A stretch of DNA of 64,000 nucleotides from Zoogloea sp. (GTDB lineage Bacteria; Pseudomonadota; Gammaproteobacteria; Burkholderiales; Rhodocyclaceae). The position numbers and the translations under genes were made by a program. The stretch covers positions 17,889-81,888 of the forward strand of contig NZ_JAQVCN010000011.1 of assembly GCF_028689785.1 (NCBI RefSeq), in the 5' to 3' direction. This document shows positions 54,287 to 63,875 of the stretch, one piece after another (position 1 is the stretch's first letter; each line of letters begins with the position of its first letter). The notes beneath the pieces are model-generated. The model did no database searches and was not told the DNA's origin. It was given only the letters and a program-made list of their open reading frames with translations.

Positions 54287-55855
54287 ATGCCCGAGCCCCG
54301 AACGCCCCCCGTTTCCCCACCCGCCGCCCGCCCGGAAAACGGCCTGCCAGACCGCCTGCTGATCCTGTCGGTCTTCGTCGTCGCCTCCTGCGGCCTCGCC
54401 TACGAACTGATCGCCGGCGCCCTGTCGAGCTACCTGCTCGGCGACTCGGTGCTGCAGTTCTCGTCGATCATCGGCTGCTACCTGTTCGCCATGGGAGTGG
54501 GCTCCCACCTGTCCAAGTATGTGAACGACCGGGACGTACTGGCCCGCTTCATCGACATCGAATTGCTGGTCGGACTGCTCGGCGGCGTGTCGGCAACCCT
54601 GCTTTTCCTGCTCTTCGCCTGGATGGCGGCGCCCTTCCGCAGCGCCCTGTATGCACTGGTGTTCATCCTCGGCGTGCTGGTGGGCATGGAGATTCCGCTG
54701 GTGATGCGCGTCCTGCACACCCGCCAGGCCAGCTTCAGCGAGCTGGTGAGCCGGGTGCTGACCTTTGATTACCTGGGCGCCCTGGCGGTATCCCTGCTGT
54801 TTCCCCTGGTGCTGGCTCCCAAACTGGGCCTTTCCCGCACGGGCTTCCTGTTCGGCATGACCAACGTGGCCGTGGCCCTCTGGACGCTGTGGTACTACCG
54901 CCATGAGATCCCCCGCCTGCGCAGCCGCCTGACCCGCGGCGCCCTGGTCATGGCCTTCCTCGCTGGCGGCCTGGTGAGCTCGGAAAAACTCACCCACTGG
55001 GCCGAGCGCGGCCTGTACGGCGACGAGGTGATCTTCGCCACCACCACGCCCTACCAGCGTATCGCCGTGACCCGCTGGAAGGACGACACCCGCCTCTACA
55101 TCAACGGCAACCTGCAGTTCTCCAGCCGCGACGAGCACCGCTACCACGAAGCCCTGGTGCACCCGGCCCTGCAGAGCATGCCCTGGGCACGCTCGGTGCT
55201 GGTGCTGGGCGGCGGCGACGGCCTGGCGGTGCGTGAAATCCTGCGCCATGCCCAGGTGGAACGGGTCACCCTGGTGGACCTGGACCCGGCCATGACCGAC
55301 CTGTTCACCCGCAACGACTACCTCTCAGGGCTCAACGCAAAAGCCCTGTCCAATCCCCGGGTCACGGTCATCAACGCCGACGCCGGCCAGTGGCTGGAGA
55401 CCCACAGCGAGGTCTTCGATCTGATCATCGCCGATTTCCCCGACCCCTCCAGCTTCGGCCTCGGCAAGCTCTACTCGGTGCCCATGTACCGCCTGATGGG
55501 CAAGCACCTGTCAGACCGCGGCGTGCTGGTAGTCCAGTCCACCTCGCCCTGGTTCGCCCCCCGCAGCTTCTGGTGCATCGACGCCACCCTGCGCGAGGCC
55601 GGCTTCCACACCCACCCCTACCATGCCCACGTCCCCTCCTTCGGCGAATGGGGCTTCAACCTCGCCACCCGCCAGCCGGGCTACACGCCCCCCACCGCCT
55701 ACAGCATCCCCACCCGCTACCTGGATGCGGAAACCACGCGGCTGATGTTCCGCTTCCCTCCCGACATGCAGCGCCTGCCCGTCGATCCCAATCACCTCAA
55801 CGACCAGCAACTGGTGCACTACTTCCAGCAGGACTGGGGCAACGTGGTGCGCTGA
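54287..55855 (+). CDS. Membrane-embedded spermidine synthase-like aminopropyltransferase
   Basis: A 522-residue two-part protein. Residues about 25-230 form six to seven membrane helices. Residues about 245-500 form the aminopropyltransferase Rossmann fold with LYINGNLQFSSRDEHRYHEA (catalytic/substrate loop), VLVLGGGDGLAVREILRH (donor site), LVDLDPAM and FDLIIADFPDPSS (the usual DSTDP region). It should move an aminopropyl group from decarboxylated AdoMet, made by SpeD encoded nearby, to an amine at the membrane. The acceptor is unknown. Coupled to the FAD gene by TGATG. Confidence 0.88.
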   Translation: MPEPRTPPVSPPAARPENGLPDRLLILSVFVVASCGLAYELIAGALSSYLLGDSVLQFSSIIGCYLFAMGVGSHLSKYVNDRDVLARFIDIELLVGLLGGVSATLLFLLFAWMAAPFRSALYALVFILGVLVGMEIPLVMRVLHTRQASFSELVSRVLTFDYLGALAVSLLFPLVLAPKLGLSRTGFLFGMTNVAVALWTLWYYRHEIPRLRSRLTRGALVMAFLAGGLVSSEKLTHWAERGLYGDEVIFATTTPYQRIAVTRWKDDTRLYINGNLQFSSRDEHRYHEALVHPALQSMPWARSVLVLGGGDGLAVREILRHAQVERVTLVDLDPAMTDLFTRNDYLSGLNAKALSNPRVTVINADAGQWLETHSEVFDLIIADFPDPSSFGLGKLYSVPMYRLMGKHLSDRGVLVVQSTSPWFAPRSFWCIDATLREAGFHTHPYHAHVPSFGEWGFNLATRQPGYTPPTAYSIPTRYLDAETTRLMFRFPPDMQRLPVDPNHLNDQQLVHYFQQDWGNVVR

Positions 55856-57474
55856 TGCGGCGACGCCACTTCCTGCAGGCTGCCGGAGCCGCCGGACTGG
55901 GCCTGGCTCTGCCAGCCTGTCGCCGCCTCGAACACCTGGGCATTCCGGTCCGGATTCTCCAGCCCGGTCTGGCCGAAGGCCATCGGCTGCGCGACGCCGG
56001 GCCGCTCCCCGCCCCCACCCGCGCGCTGCGCACCGGAGTGGCCATCCTAGGCAGCGGGGTAGCGGGGCTCACGGCCGCCTGGCGGCTGACCCGGGACGGA
56101 GATGACGACTTCCTTCTCCTCGACGGCCCGGAGCCCGACGGCAACGCCGCCGCCGGCCGCTTCGACAGCCCCTCCGGCCCCCTGCTCCACCCGCGTGGCG
56201 CCCACTACCTGCCCCTGCCGTCGATGGAATCCCGAGGAGTGCGGGAGCTCCTTTTCGAGCTCGGCGTGATCGAAGCCGAACCCTTCTCGGAGCGCCCACG
56301 GTTCAGCGAGACGGCCCTGGTCCACGCCCCGGACGAACGCCTTTACTTCGAGGGCACCTGGCACGAGGGTCTGCTGCCGAGCGGGCAGGTGAATGCAGCA
56401 GAAGCCGCGCAGCACCGGCGCTTTCTCGCCGAAGTCGCCGAGCTGACCCGACGCCACGGCAGCGACGGACGGCGCCTGTTCTGCGTGCCCAAGGCCCTTT
56501 CATCCACCGATGCCGAATGGCGCCGGCTCGACGCACAGCCCTTTCGCGACTGGCTGGTGGCCCAGGGCTACAGCGCCCCCAGCCTGCACACCTGGCTCGA
56601 CTATGTGTGCCGGGACGAATACGGGGCCGGCCTGGAGCGCGTATCGGCCTGGGCCGGCCTGCACTACTTCGCCGGCCGCGGCGGGCGCGCAGCCAATGCC
56701 GCCGACGGCACGGTGCTGACCTGGCCCGAAGGTCTGGCCTTCCTCGCCCAGGGGCTGCGCGCTCGGGTGCCACCCGCCCGGCAAAAGCCCGGCTACGCCT
56801 TGCGTATCGAGGAAACCCGGGAGGGCGTCCGCATCCTCTGCCAGGACGCCTCCGGCCCGTTCATGCTCCATGCCCGCCGCGCCATCTGCGCCATGCCCCT
56901 GCACGTAGCGGCGCGGGTCGTTCCACATCTGCGTGACTACGGCTTCGACCCGGCCCGGCATCTGCCGGCCCAGGCGCCCTGGCTGGTGGCCAACTTCCTG
57001 CTCGACGGCTTTCCGGCGGAGCCACCTGACGCCCCCCTGGCCTGGGACAACGTGATCCATGGCAGCCCGGGCCTGGGCTGGGTGGTATCCACCCATCAAT
57101 GGCTGCGCGCCGCCAAACCCGCCCACACGGTGTTCACCGCCTATCGGGCCCTGGCCGATCAGCCCCCCGCCGAGGCACGCCGGCGGCTACTGGCCATGGG
57201 CCCGGACGAACTTCTGGCACTGGCGGCCGTCGACCTGAGGCAGGCTTATGGCGCCCTTGAACTGTGGCGCCGAACCCGCGCCGTGGACATCACGGTACGC
57301 GGCCACGGCATGGCCATTCCGGGCTGCGGCAGCCTGAACAACCCCGGCCTGGCCGCCCTGCAGGCCGCAGACGGACGCCTGCTTTTCGCCCATGCGGATC
57401 TGTCCGGCTATTCGGTTTTCGAGGAGGCCAGCTGGTGGGGCGAACGCGCCGCCCGGCTGGCGGCCGCCCGCTAG
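55855..57474 (+). CDS. Tat-exported FAD amine-oxidase-like lipoprotein
   Basis: A 539-residue protein. The N-terminus RRRHFLQAAGAAGLGLALPAC combines a Tat motif (RRHFL) with a lipobox (LPAC, Cys 22), so a folded, FAD-loaded lipoprotein outside the inner membrane is expected. The FAD motif VAILGSGVAGLTAAWRL lies near 62-78, and the C-terminal GSLNNPGLAALQAADGRLLF followed by DLSGYSVFEEASWWGERAA resembles the closing FAD block of flavin amine oxidases. Polyamine or aminopropyl product oxidation is inferred from the neighbour. One-base stop/start overlap with the synthase-like gene. Confidence 0.8.
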   Translation: MRRRHFLQAAGAAGLGLALPACRRLEHLGIPVRILQPGLAEGHRLRDAGPLPAPTRALRTGVAILGSGVAGLTAAWRLTRDGDDDFLLLDGPEPDGNAAAGRFDSPSGPLLHPRGAHYLPLPSMESRGVRELLFELGVIEAEPFSERPRFSETALVHAPDERLYFEGTWHEGLLPSGQVNAAEAAQHRRFLAEVAELTRRHGSDGRRLFCVPKALSSTDAEWRRLDAQPFRDWLVAQGYSAPSLHTWLDYVCRDEYGAGLERVSAWAGLHYFAGRGGRAANAADGTVLTWPEGLAFLAQGLRARVPPARQKPGYALRIEETREGVRILCQDASGPFMLHARRAICAMPLHVAARVVPHLRDYGFDPARHLPAQAPWLVANFLLDGFPAEPPDAPLAWDNVIHGSPGLGWVVSTHQWLRAAKPAHTVFTAYRALADQPPAEARRRLLAMGPDELLALAAVDLRQAYGALELWRRTRAVDITVRGHGMAIPGCGSLNNPGLAALQAADGRLLFAHADLSGYSVFEEASWWGERAARLAAAR

Positions 57475-57488
57475 GGAGCGCACCCGAC

Positions 57489-58334
57489 ATGCAATCACCC
57501 CCCTCCCCCCAAGCACGCAGGCGACGTTGGCTGCGTAACCTGCTGGCCGCGCCGGTGGCGGTCTATGGCGCTGCCCTTGCCGCCATCGGCCTGAAACAGG
57601 AAGACCTGCTCTTCCACCCGGAGCCCCTGCCCGCCGATTTCAGCTTCGCCAGTCTTTATCCGTCAGAGCAGGATTTCGAGGAGCTGCGCATCCCTGTCGA
57701 GGGCGCCGAGCTCAGCGCACTGCTGTTCCGCCAGCCCGACAGCCGGGGGCTGGTCTACTACCTGCATGGCAATGCGGGAAACCTGGTGGGCTGGACGCGC
57801 AACATTGGCTTTTACCGCCAGCTTGGTTTCGACTTGCTCATGCTCGACTACCGGGGCTTCGGCAAGAGCACCGGTCGCATCAGCAGCGAGGCGCAGCTTC
57901 ATGCCGACGTACGTGCCACCTGGGAAAAGGTGGCACCGGCCTACGCCGGCAAGCCGGTGGTGATCCTGGGCCGCTCCCTGGGCAGCGGTCTGGCCACCCG
58001 GCTGGCTGCAGAGGTGACACCGGCCCTGCTGGTGCTGGTGACGCCCTACACCAGCGTGGAGCGCCTGGCCACCGAGCAGTTTCCCCTGGTCCCCGCCGCA
58101 CTGCTGAAGTACCCCCTGCGCACCGACCAGCTGATCGGTCAGGTAGGCTGCCCCATCCTGATTGCCCATGGAGACGCGGACGAGCTGATTCCCTTCGCGC
58201 ATGCACGCCAGCTGGCCGCCGCCAGCGGCGGACGAGCCACGCTGCTGCGCGTGGAGGGCGCACGGCACGGGGACATCCATGAATTCCCCGCCTACCTTGA
58301 CGGCCTGTCGCAGCGAATCAGGGCCCTGAAGTAA
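57489..58334 (+). CDS. Alpha/beta hydrolase (BEM46/YfhR-like)
   Basis: A 281-residue protein with an N-terminal membrane anchor (LLAAPVAVYGAALAAIGLKQ), then the hydrolase fold: oxyanion YYLHGNAGNLVGW, DYRGFGKSTG, nucleophile Ser in VILGRSLGSGLATRLA, Asp in LIAHGDADELIPF and His in VEGARHGDIHEF. The QEDLLFHPEPLP start is typical of the YfhR/BEM46 group, whose substrates are unknown. It starts 14 bases after the FAD gene and is probably in the same operon. Confidence 0.85.
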   Translation: MQSPPSPQARRRRWLRNLLAAPVAVYGAALAAIGLKQEDLLFHPEPLPADFSFASLYPSEQDFEELRIPVEGAELSALLFRQPDSRGLVYYLHGNAGNLVGWTRNIGFYRQLGFDLLMLDYRGFGKSTGRISSEAQLHADVRATWEKVAPAYAGKPVVILGRSLGSGLATRLAAEVTPALLVLVTPYTSVERLATEQFPLVPAALLKYPLRTDQLIGQVGCPILIAHGDADELIPFAHARQLAAASGGRATLLRVEGARHGDIHEFPAYLDGLSQRIRALK

Positions 58335-58355
58335 TCGGCACCCGCCCCCCGAGGC

Positions 58356-61334
58356 TCAGGCGCGCTCCACGGCCGTCGCCACAGACGGTGAGACGGCGTC
58401 CGGAGCGTCCGCCAAATCACCAGGGGGAAGGACGCGGGCCAACCCGGCCACGATGACCTGCAGGTGCTCCTCAAGGCTGCGCAGGGCCATGCGGGCGCGG
58501 CTGTTGTCGCCCGCATGGGCAGCGGCCTCAAGGCGCCCGGCCAGGGCCGACACCTCGGTCATGCCGAGCAGGCCAGCGCGCCCCTTGAGGGTATGGGCAA
58601 AGGGTGCCACCTGGTCCCAGGCCCTATCATCCACCGCCGCCCGCAGCGCCACCGGGCCATCGGCGAACTGCAGGCGGAACTTGGCCAGCAGGCGTGGATA
58701 CAGAGTGGGGCTGATGCCCGTATCGTTGATTGCGCAACGGGCATCGAGACCCGGTATGTCATCCAGGCCGGCCAGCACCACCGAACCCGCCGCCGGCAGA
58801 TCGGCCAGGTCCGGTGCTCCGGGGTAGTGCTGGCGCAGCACCTTGTACAGATCACTCAACTCGTAGGGCTTATTGAGGCAGCCATTCATGCCGATGGCCA
58901 GGCAGCGCTCCAGTACGGCACGGCCGCTGTGGGCCGATAGAGCGTAGATGGGCAAAGCATCATAGGCAGGCTGGCTGCGGATCTGACGTACGGCCTCGTA
59001 GCCATCCATTACCGGCATCTGCAGATCCATGAACACCAGCGCGTAATGATCGGGGGGCTTTGCGTAGAGCTGGGCAAGGGCATCCCGGCCATCCCCGGCA
59101 GTATCCACCTCGACGCCCCAACGCCCCATCAGGGCGATGGCCACATCGCGCCCGGTGGTGTTGTCCTCCACCAGCAGCACACGCATGCCGTCAAGGGCGC
59201 CGGTGGCCACCTCTCCGCCGCCGGAGCTCGCCACGACGCGGCCCAGCGCCGCATCACAGAGGCGCCGCAAAACCCCGGGGAGTAGCGGCTTGTCGCAGAA
59301 ATGCAGGCCATCCCGCCGGATCTCCGGAGCCTCTCCGTCGATGGCACGGGGCATGGACATGAGGACCACGTGATGGGGCGCAAGGTCGGGCTGCTGCCGC
59401 AGGATCTCCAGGATCGCCCCACCATCCTGGTCGGGCAACGACCAGTCGAGAAAAAGCAGGTCATAAGGCAGCCCATCGGTGCGGGCAGCCTCCAGGCAGG
59501 CGAGCACCTCCGCGCCACGGCTGACCGCATCAATGTCGTCGATCCCCTCGTAGTTAAGAAGATCGATCAGCGCCAGGCGGGCCTCGGGGTAGTCATCAGC
59601 CACCAGGACCCGCAGGCTGAGTCCGGGCTTGTCTGCAGAGGCGTTGCTGCGGCGCTCATCCCGTGCCAAGGGCAGCCTTACCTGAAACACACTCCCCCGC
59701 TTGGGCACGCTGTGCACCCGGATGTCGCCCCCCATCAGATCCACCAGTCTGCGCACGATGGCCAGCCCCAGGCCGGTTCCACCGTACTGACGGGTGGTGG
59801 CGCCGTCGGCTTGCACGAAATCTTCAAACAGACGCCCAATCTGGTCGTTGCGCATGCCTATCCCCGTGTCTTCAACGATCAGGCTGAGCATCAGCCGTCC
59901 GTCCTCCGCCGTCTGGCCGTCGACCCGCAGGGAGACGTGGCCGGACGGGGTGAATTTGACCGCGTTGGACAGCAGGTTCCCGAGCACCTGGCCGATGCGC
60001 AGGGGGTCTCCGACGAGGGAATCGGCCAGCAAGTCGCCACTGCCGGGGCGCGCCTCGAAGAGCAGCTCGACCCCCTTCTCCAGGGCCGCCCGCTCGACCA
60101 GCAGGTAGGCGCTGGAAACCACATCCTCGAGACGGAAGGGCACGCGCTCCAGTTCCAGCCGCCCGGCTTCGATCTTGGAGAAATCCAGGATGTCGTTGAC
60201 CGTGTCGAGCAGGCTGCGCCCGGCCATACGGATCTTCTCGGCATAATCCCGCTGGCGCGGCGGCAATGGGCTATGGAGGATAAGCTCGGCCATGCCGATC
60301 ACCGCGTTGAGCGGAGTGCGGATCTCGTGGCTCATATTGGCGAGGAACATGGACTTGGCCTGGGTGGCCTGCTCGGCCCGGGCGCTCGCCTCCTTCAACG
60401 CCGACTCGATGTCCTCACGCCCGTGAATGTCGTGCTCAATGGCCGTGGCCATGGAGTTGAAAGCGTCCCGCAGCACCCGCACTTCCTCCACCCCGCCCTC
60501 ACCCGCCATACGCACGTCGTACTGGCCACGCGCCAGCCGGCCGGTGGCCGCAGACATTCCTTCAAGGGGGATGAGCACCTTGCTGCGCATGGTGCGCAGC
60601 CCGAGCAGAACCAGCAGGGCAGCGCTCCCCATGGCCACGATCACCGCGATGATCCAGTTGCGCAGGTGCTGGCGCGCTTCGTTCACCTGACGCCCGGTGC
60701 GCAGATCCACCTGCTCCAGGAGCCGGGCCAAAGCCACCGCGACGCGGGCATGCTGATGATCGTATTCCCGCCCGTGAACCAGCTTTACAGCCAGATCCGG
60801 GTGGGGCTGGCCGTCGGAGACAAAGGTGCGGGTGGTGGGGTCGTAAAGCCCCCGGGTAGCGGCGAAGGCGATCTGCTCAAGTTGCTTGAGCGCCTCTGCT
60901 TCGACCAGCACCGTTTCCAGGGCAGCCAGTTCGGGGCCCTGGAAACCCAGCCTGACCATGCGCGAACGCATCGAGACGCGGGGCCCATCCGCCGGGGGGT
61001 CAAAGGCCGTCTCCCCGGCAATCACCCGATCCCAGTAGCCGGCCGCATTACCCTTCTCGACCGCAGGCTTCTCACCTTCGCGAATGGCCAGAATGGCGTG
61101 GTAGTACGTGAGATAGCGCATATCGCCGGTCACCACGTAGCTACGCACAAGACGGCCAAGGGTGTCCATCTCGCGGCGGAGCTCGCCAACGAGGTGCAAT
61201 GCTTCAAGCCGCTCGTCCTGCACCGCCTGGGCCCGGTCAAAGGCAATCAGCACCAGCAGGGAAATCACCCCGTTGATCGCAACCATCAGCAACAGGGCCG
61301 CGGAGAAGATCAGGGATAGCTTGCTGAGTTTCAT
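58356..61334 (-). CDS. Hybrid sensor histidine kinase with two receivers and Hpt
   Basis: A 992-residue membrane kinase. Order: helix 1 (about 9-31), periplasmic sensor of about 190 residues, helix 2 (about 227-247), HAMP, HisKA with [20 protein letters not shown], HATPase_c ([38 protein letters not shown]), receiver 1 ([25 protein letters not shown]), receiver 2 ([26 protein letters not shown]), and a C-terminal Hpt domain with [16 protein letters not shown]. This is an unorthodox phosphorelay that needs an external response regulator, not encoded nearby. It is convergent with the hydrolase gene. Confidence 0.93.
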   Translation of the reverse strand: MKLSKLSLIFSAALLLMVAINGVISLLVLIAFDRAQAVQDERLEALHLVGELRREMDTLGRLVRSYVVTGDMRYLTYYHAILAIREGEKPAVEKGNAAGYWDRVIAGETAFDPPADGPRVSMRSRMVRLGFQGPELAALETVLVEAEALKQLEQIAFAATRGLYDPTTRTFVSDGQPHPDLAVKLVHGREYDHQHARVAVALARLLEQVDLRTGRQVNEARQHLRNWIIAVIVAMGSAALLVLLGLRTMRSKVLIPLEGMSAATGRLARGQYDVRMAGEGGVEEVRVLRDAFNSMATAIEHDIHGREDIESALKEASARAEQATQAKSMFLANMSHEIRTPLNAVIGMAELILHSPLPPRQRDYAEKIRMAGRSLLDTVNDILDFSKIEAGRLELERVPFRLEDVVSSAYLLVERAALEKGVELLFEARPGSGDLLADSLVGDPLRIGQVLGNLLSNAVKFTPSGHVSLRVDGQTAEDGRLMLSLIVEDTGIGMRNDQIGRLFEDFVQADGATTRQYGGTGLGLAIVRRLVDLMGGDIRVHSVPKRGSVFQVRLPLARDERRSNASADKPGLSLRVLVADDYPEARLALIDLLNYEGIDDIDAVSRGAEVLACLEAARTDGLPYDLLFLDWSLPDQDGGAILEILRQQPDLAPHHVVLMSMPRAIDGEAPEIRRDGLHFCDKPLLPGVLRRLCDAALGRVVASSGGGEVATGALDGMRVLLVEDNTTGRDVAIALMGRWGVEVDTAGDGRDALAQLYAKPPDHYALVFMDLQMPVMDGYEAVRQIRSQPAYDALPIYALSAHSGRAVLERCLAIGMNGCLNKPYELSDLYKVLRQHYPGAPDLADLPAAGSVVLAGLDDIPGLDARCAINDTGISPTLYPRLLAKFRLQFADGPVALRAAVDDRAWDQVAPFAHTLKGRAGLLGMTEVSALAGRLEAAAHAGDNSRARMALRSLEEHLQVIVAGLARVLPPGDLADAPDAVSPSVATAVERA

Positions 61335-61369
61335 GGCCGTTGAATACAGGAGCTTACACGGCCTGCTCC

Positions 61370-62017
61370 TCAGGTAGCGTGGCAGGCTTTACGGCGACGC
61401 ACAGATTCACTAAGCAGATCGAGAACGCAGTAGAACGCCCCCGCCGCCAGGGGCGGATTGGCCACCGGCCAGCCCAACCAAGGCAAGGCAGCACGCCAGC
61501 TCCAGTTGCCCAACCAGGTGCCCCACAACTCCATGCCGAGGGAGAGCAGGAACATCGTGATGTAGAGCCGCGGCGATGGCCCCCACCACACGCAGACCAG
61601 GAAGACCGCCACCAGGGCCGGCCCCATCCAGTCGATCCCGGCCACGGCCAGGGCGCTGACGGCCATCAGGGCCAGCCAGGGCGTGAGGGCCATCACCCGT
61701 CCGGGCAGGCGCCCGGCCCACTGCAGGCCCAGCCAGTAAAGAAGCACGTGCCCAGGCGGCACGAACAGGGGCAGATTGCCAAGGCGATAGTCGTACAGCC
61801 CCCAGACCAGGGACAGCAGCACTTCACCCGCCGTCGCGATGAGCAGACAAGCCGTCAGACGCAGGCGCAAACCTGCCGCCTGGACTATCAGCAAGCCAAA
61901 GAGCAGCCACACCCAAAGGCTCACCAGAGGCTGCCCCCAGGCCCCGCCATGACGATCCACCACCAGCCCCACCAGGATGGTGAAAACGACGAGGACGGGC
62001 TGGATGACGGGTTTCAC
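61370..62017 (-). CDS. Hydrophobic membrane protein of unknown function
   Basis: About 215 residues with seven or more predicted helices (PVLVVFTILVGLVVDRHGGA, LWVWLLFGLLIVQAAGL, GHVLLYWLGLQWAGRLPGR, MELWGTWLGNWSWRAALPWL). Aromatic, tryptophan-rich later segments resemble carotenoid- or lipid-related integral proteins, but no family is certain. The start is uncertain: GTG at 62017 is proposed because the frame upstream runs into ybiT. It lies 64 bases behind ybiT on the same strand. Confidence 0.65.
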   Translation of the reverse strand: MKPVIQPVLVVFTILVGLVVDRHGGAWGQPLVSLWVWLLFGLLIVQAAGLRLRLTACLLIATAGEVLLSLVWGLYDYRLGNLPLFVPPGHVLLYWLGLQWAGRLPGRVMALTPWLALMAVSALAVAGIDWMGPALVAVFLVCVWWGPSPRLYITMFLLSLGMELWGTWLGNWSWRAALPWLGWPVANPPLAAGAFYCVLDLLSESVRRRKACHAT

Positions 62018-62081
62018 GGTGATACGGGGCCCACGTCGGGCACCAAGCTGCAGGGGCCCGAAGACGGGTACACCAGAGTGC

Positions 62082-63713
62082 TTACTGGATGCCCTGGCTG
62101 GACAGGTATTCCTCGTAGGTGCCGCGGTAATCGACGATGTCGCCGGGGCCGCGGATCTCGAGGATGCGGGTGGCGATGGACGATACGAAAGCCCGGTCGT
62201 GGGACACGAAGAACAGGGTGCCGCCGAAATCGGCAATGCCCGAGTTGAGGGACTCGATGGACTCCATGTCCATGTGGTTGGTCGGCTCATCCAGCAGCAG
62301 CACGTTCTTGCGCTGCAGCATCAGCTTGCCGAACAGCATGCGCCCCTGCTCGCCCCCGGAAATCACCTTGACCGACTTTTTCACGTCGTCACCCTTGAAG
62401 AGCAGACGGCCAAGCGTGCCGCGGATCAAGGTTTCGGCGTCGTCGCCCTCGTAGCCGCCTTCACGTACATAGCCGCTGATCCAGTCGGTGAGGTTCTCGC
62501 CACTGGCAAAGTCGTCGGCGTGGTCTTGGGCGTAGTAGCCGAGCTTGGCCTTCTCAGCCCACTTCACGGTGCCGAACTGAGGGGCCAGGCCGTGCAGGCC
62601 GGTGCCCACCAGCAGCTTCAGCAGGGTGGTCTTGCCGATGCCGTTCTCGCCGATGATGGCGATGCGGTCATTGGCGTCGGCGGTGAAGGTGAAGTTCTTG
62701 ATGATCGGGTTGGCCGGATCGTAGCCGAAGGTCAGGTTCTCGATCTCGACGGCCTGACGGTGCAGCTTCTCCTTCTCGTCGTAATCGAAGCGGATCCACG
62801 GGTACTGGCGGCTGGAGGGCTTGAACTCTTCGATCTTGATCTTCTCGATCTGCTTGGCGCGGCTGGTGGCCTGGCGGGCCTTGGACTTGTTGGCCGAGAA
62901 ACGGCGCACGAACTCCTGCAGCTCCTGGACCTTCTCCTTGGCCTTCTGGTTGGCGTTGGACTGGCGCTCGCGGGCCTGGGTGGAGGCCTCGATGTAATCG
63001 TCCCAATTGCCGGGCCACACCTGGATGCGGCCATAGTCAAGATCCGCCATGTGGGTACACACCTGGTTCAGGAAGTGACGGTCGTGGGAGATGATGATCA
63101 TGGTGGAGTTGCGCTCATTGAGCACATCTTCCAGCCAGCGGATGGTGTTGATGTCCAGGTTGTTGGTCGGTTCGTCCAGCAGCAGGATGTCCGGGTTGGC
63201 AAACAGGGCCTGGGCCAGCAGCACGCGCAGCTTCCAGCCCGGCGCCACTTCACGCATCAGGCCACCATGCTGCTCGGTGGGGATGCCCACCCCGTGCAGC
63301 AGCTCGCCGGCACGGGCCTCGGCGGTGTAGCCGTCGTATTCGGCGAAGTGGCCTTCCAGCTCGGCGGCCTTCATGTAGTCCTCTTCGGTGGCCTCCGGGT
63401 TGGCGTAGATCGCGTCCTTCTCCTGCATGCACTTCCACATCTCGGCATGCCCCTGCATCACCACGTCAAGCACCCGCACATCTTCGTAGCCGAACTGGTC
63501 CTGGCGCAGAAAGGCCATGCGCTCGCCGCTATCGAGGGCCACATTGCCCGCGGAGGGCTCCAGCACGCCGGCCAGGATCTTCATGAAGGTGGACTTGCCC
63601 GCCCCGTTGGCGCCGATCAGGCCGTAGCGGTTGCCGTCACCGAACTTGACGGAGACATTCTCGAACAGGGGCTTGGCCCCGAACTGCATGGTGATGTTGT
63701 TGGCAATGAGCAC
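62082..63713 (-). CDS. ybiT: ABC-F ATPase YbiT
   Basis: A 543-residue soluble protein with two ABC domains. The N-terminus [20 protein letters not shown] is closely like E. coli YbiT. Walker [10 protein letters not shown] and GENGIGKTT, Walker [13 protein letters not shown] and [12 protein letters not shown], and the inter-domain linker with [18 protein letters not shown] are all present. The second signature is SGGEQGRM; the first is degenerate (APGWKLR), as in YbiT. It acts on the ribosome E site. GTG start at 63713 with GAGGAA upstream. The leader contains a terminator-like hairpin (63751-63778). Confidence 0.93.
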   Translation of the reverse strand: MLIANNITMQFGAKPLFENVSVKFGDGNRYGLIGANGAGKSTFMKILAGVLEPSAGNVALDSGERMAFLRQDQFGYEDVRVLDVVMQGHAEMWKCMQEKDAIYANPEATEEDYMKAAELEGHFAEYDGYTAEARAGELLHGVGIPTEQHGGLMREVAPGWKLRVLLAQALFANPDILLLDEPTNNLDINTIRWLEDVLNERNSTMIIISHDRHFLNQVCTHMADLDYGRIQVWPGNWDDYIEASTQARERQSNANQKAKEKVQELQEFVRRFSANKSKARQATSRAKQIEKIKIEEFKPSSRQYPWIRFDYDEKEKLHRQAVEIENLTFGYDPANPIIKNFTFTADANDRIAIIGENGIGKTTLLKLLVGTGLHGLAPQFGTVKWAEKAKLGYYAQDHADDFASGENLTDWISGYVREGGYEGDDAETLIRGTLGRLLFKGDDVKKSVKVISGGEQGRMLFGKLMLQRKNVLLLDEPTNHMDMESIESLNSGIADFGGTLFFVSHDRAFVSSIATRILEIRGPGDIVDYRGTYEEYLSSQGIQ

Positions 63714-63750
63714 GACAGGGATTCCTCAATTTTCGGGGGCCAGGGCGGCC

Positions 63751-63778
63751 AAACGAAAACGCCGGCGCATGGCCGGCG
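63751..63778 (-). terminator. Terminator-like hairpin in the ybiT leader
   Basis: On the minus strand CGCCGGC-CATGC-GCCGGCG is followed by TTTTCGTTT, 38 bases before the ybiT start codon. It either ends an upstream transcript or attenuates ybiT. A TATGAT box on the minus strand (63797-63802) would start transcription just ahead of it. Confidence 0.6.
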
Positions 63779-63875
63779 AAGCTGGTACGGAATTTATCAT
63801 ATCTTTCAAGCACCTGGCCAGATTTCACAGCAGCCGCCCCGAGCCTGCACCGGCGCTCACCCGGCCCCGCACCTA

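Noticed and set aside
59301..61319. A 672-residue plus-strand frame opposite the hybrid kinase
   Set aside because: The kinase on the minus strand has intact domains throughout; the plus frame shows none.
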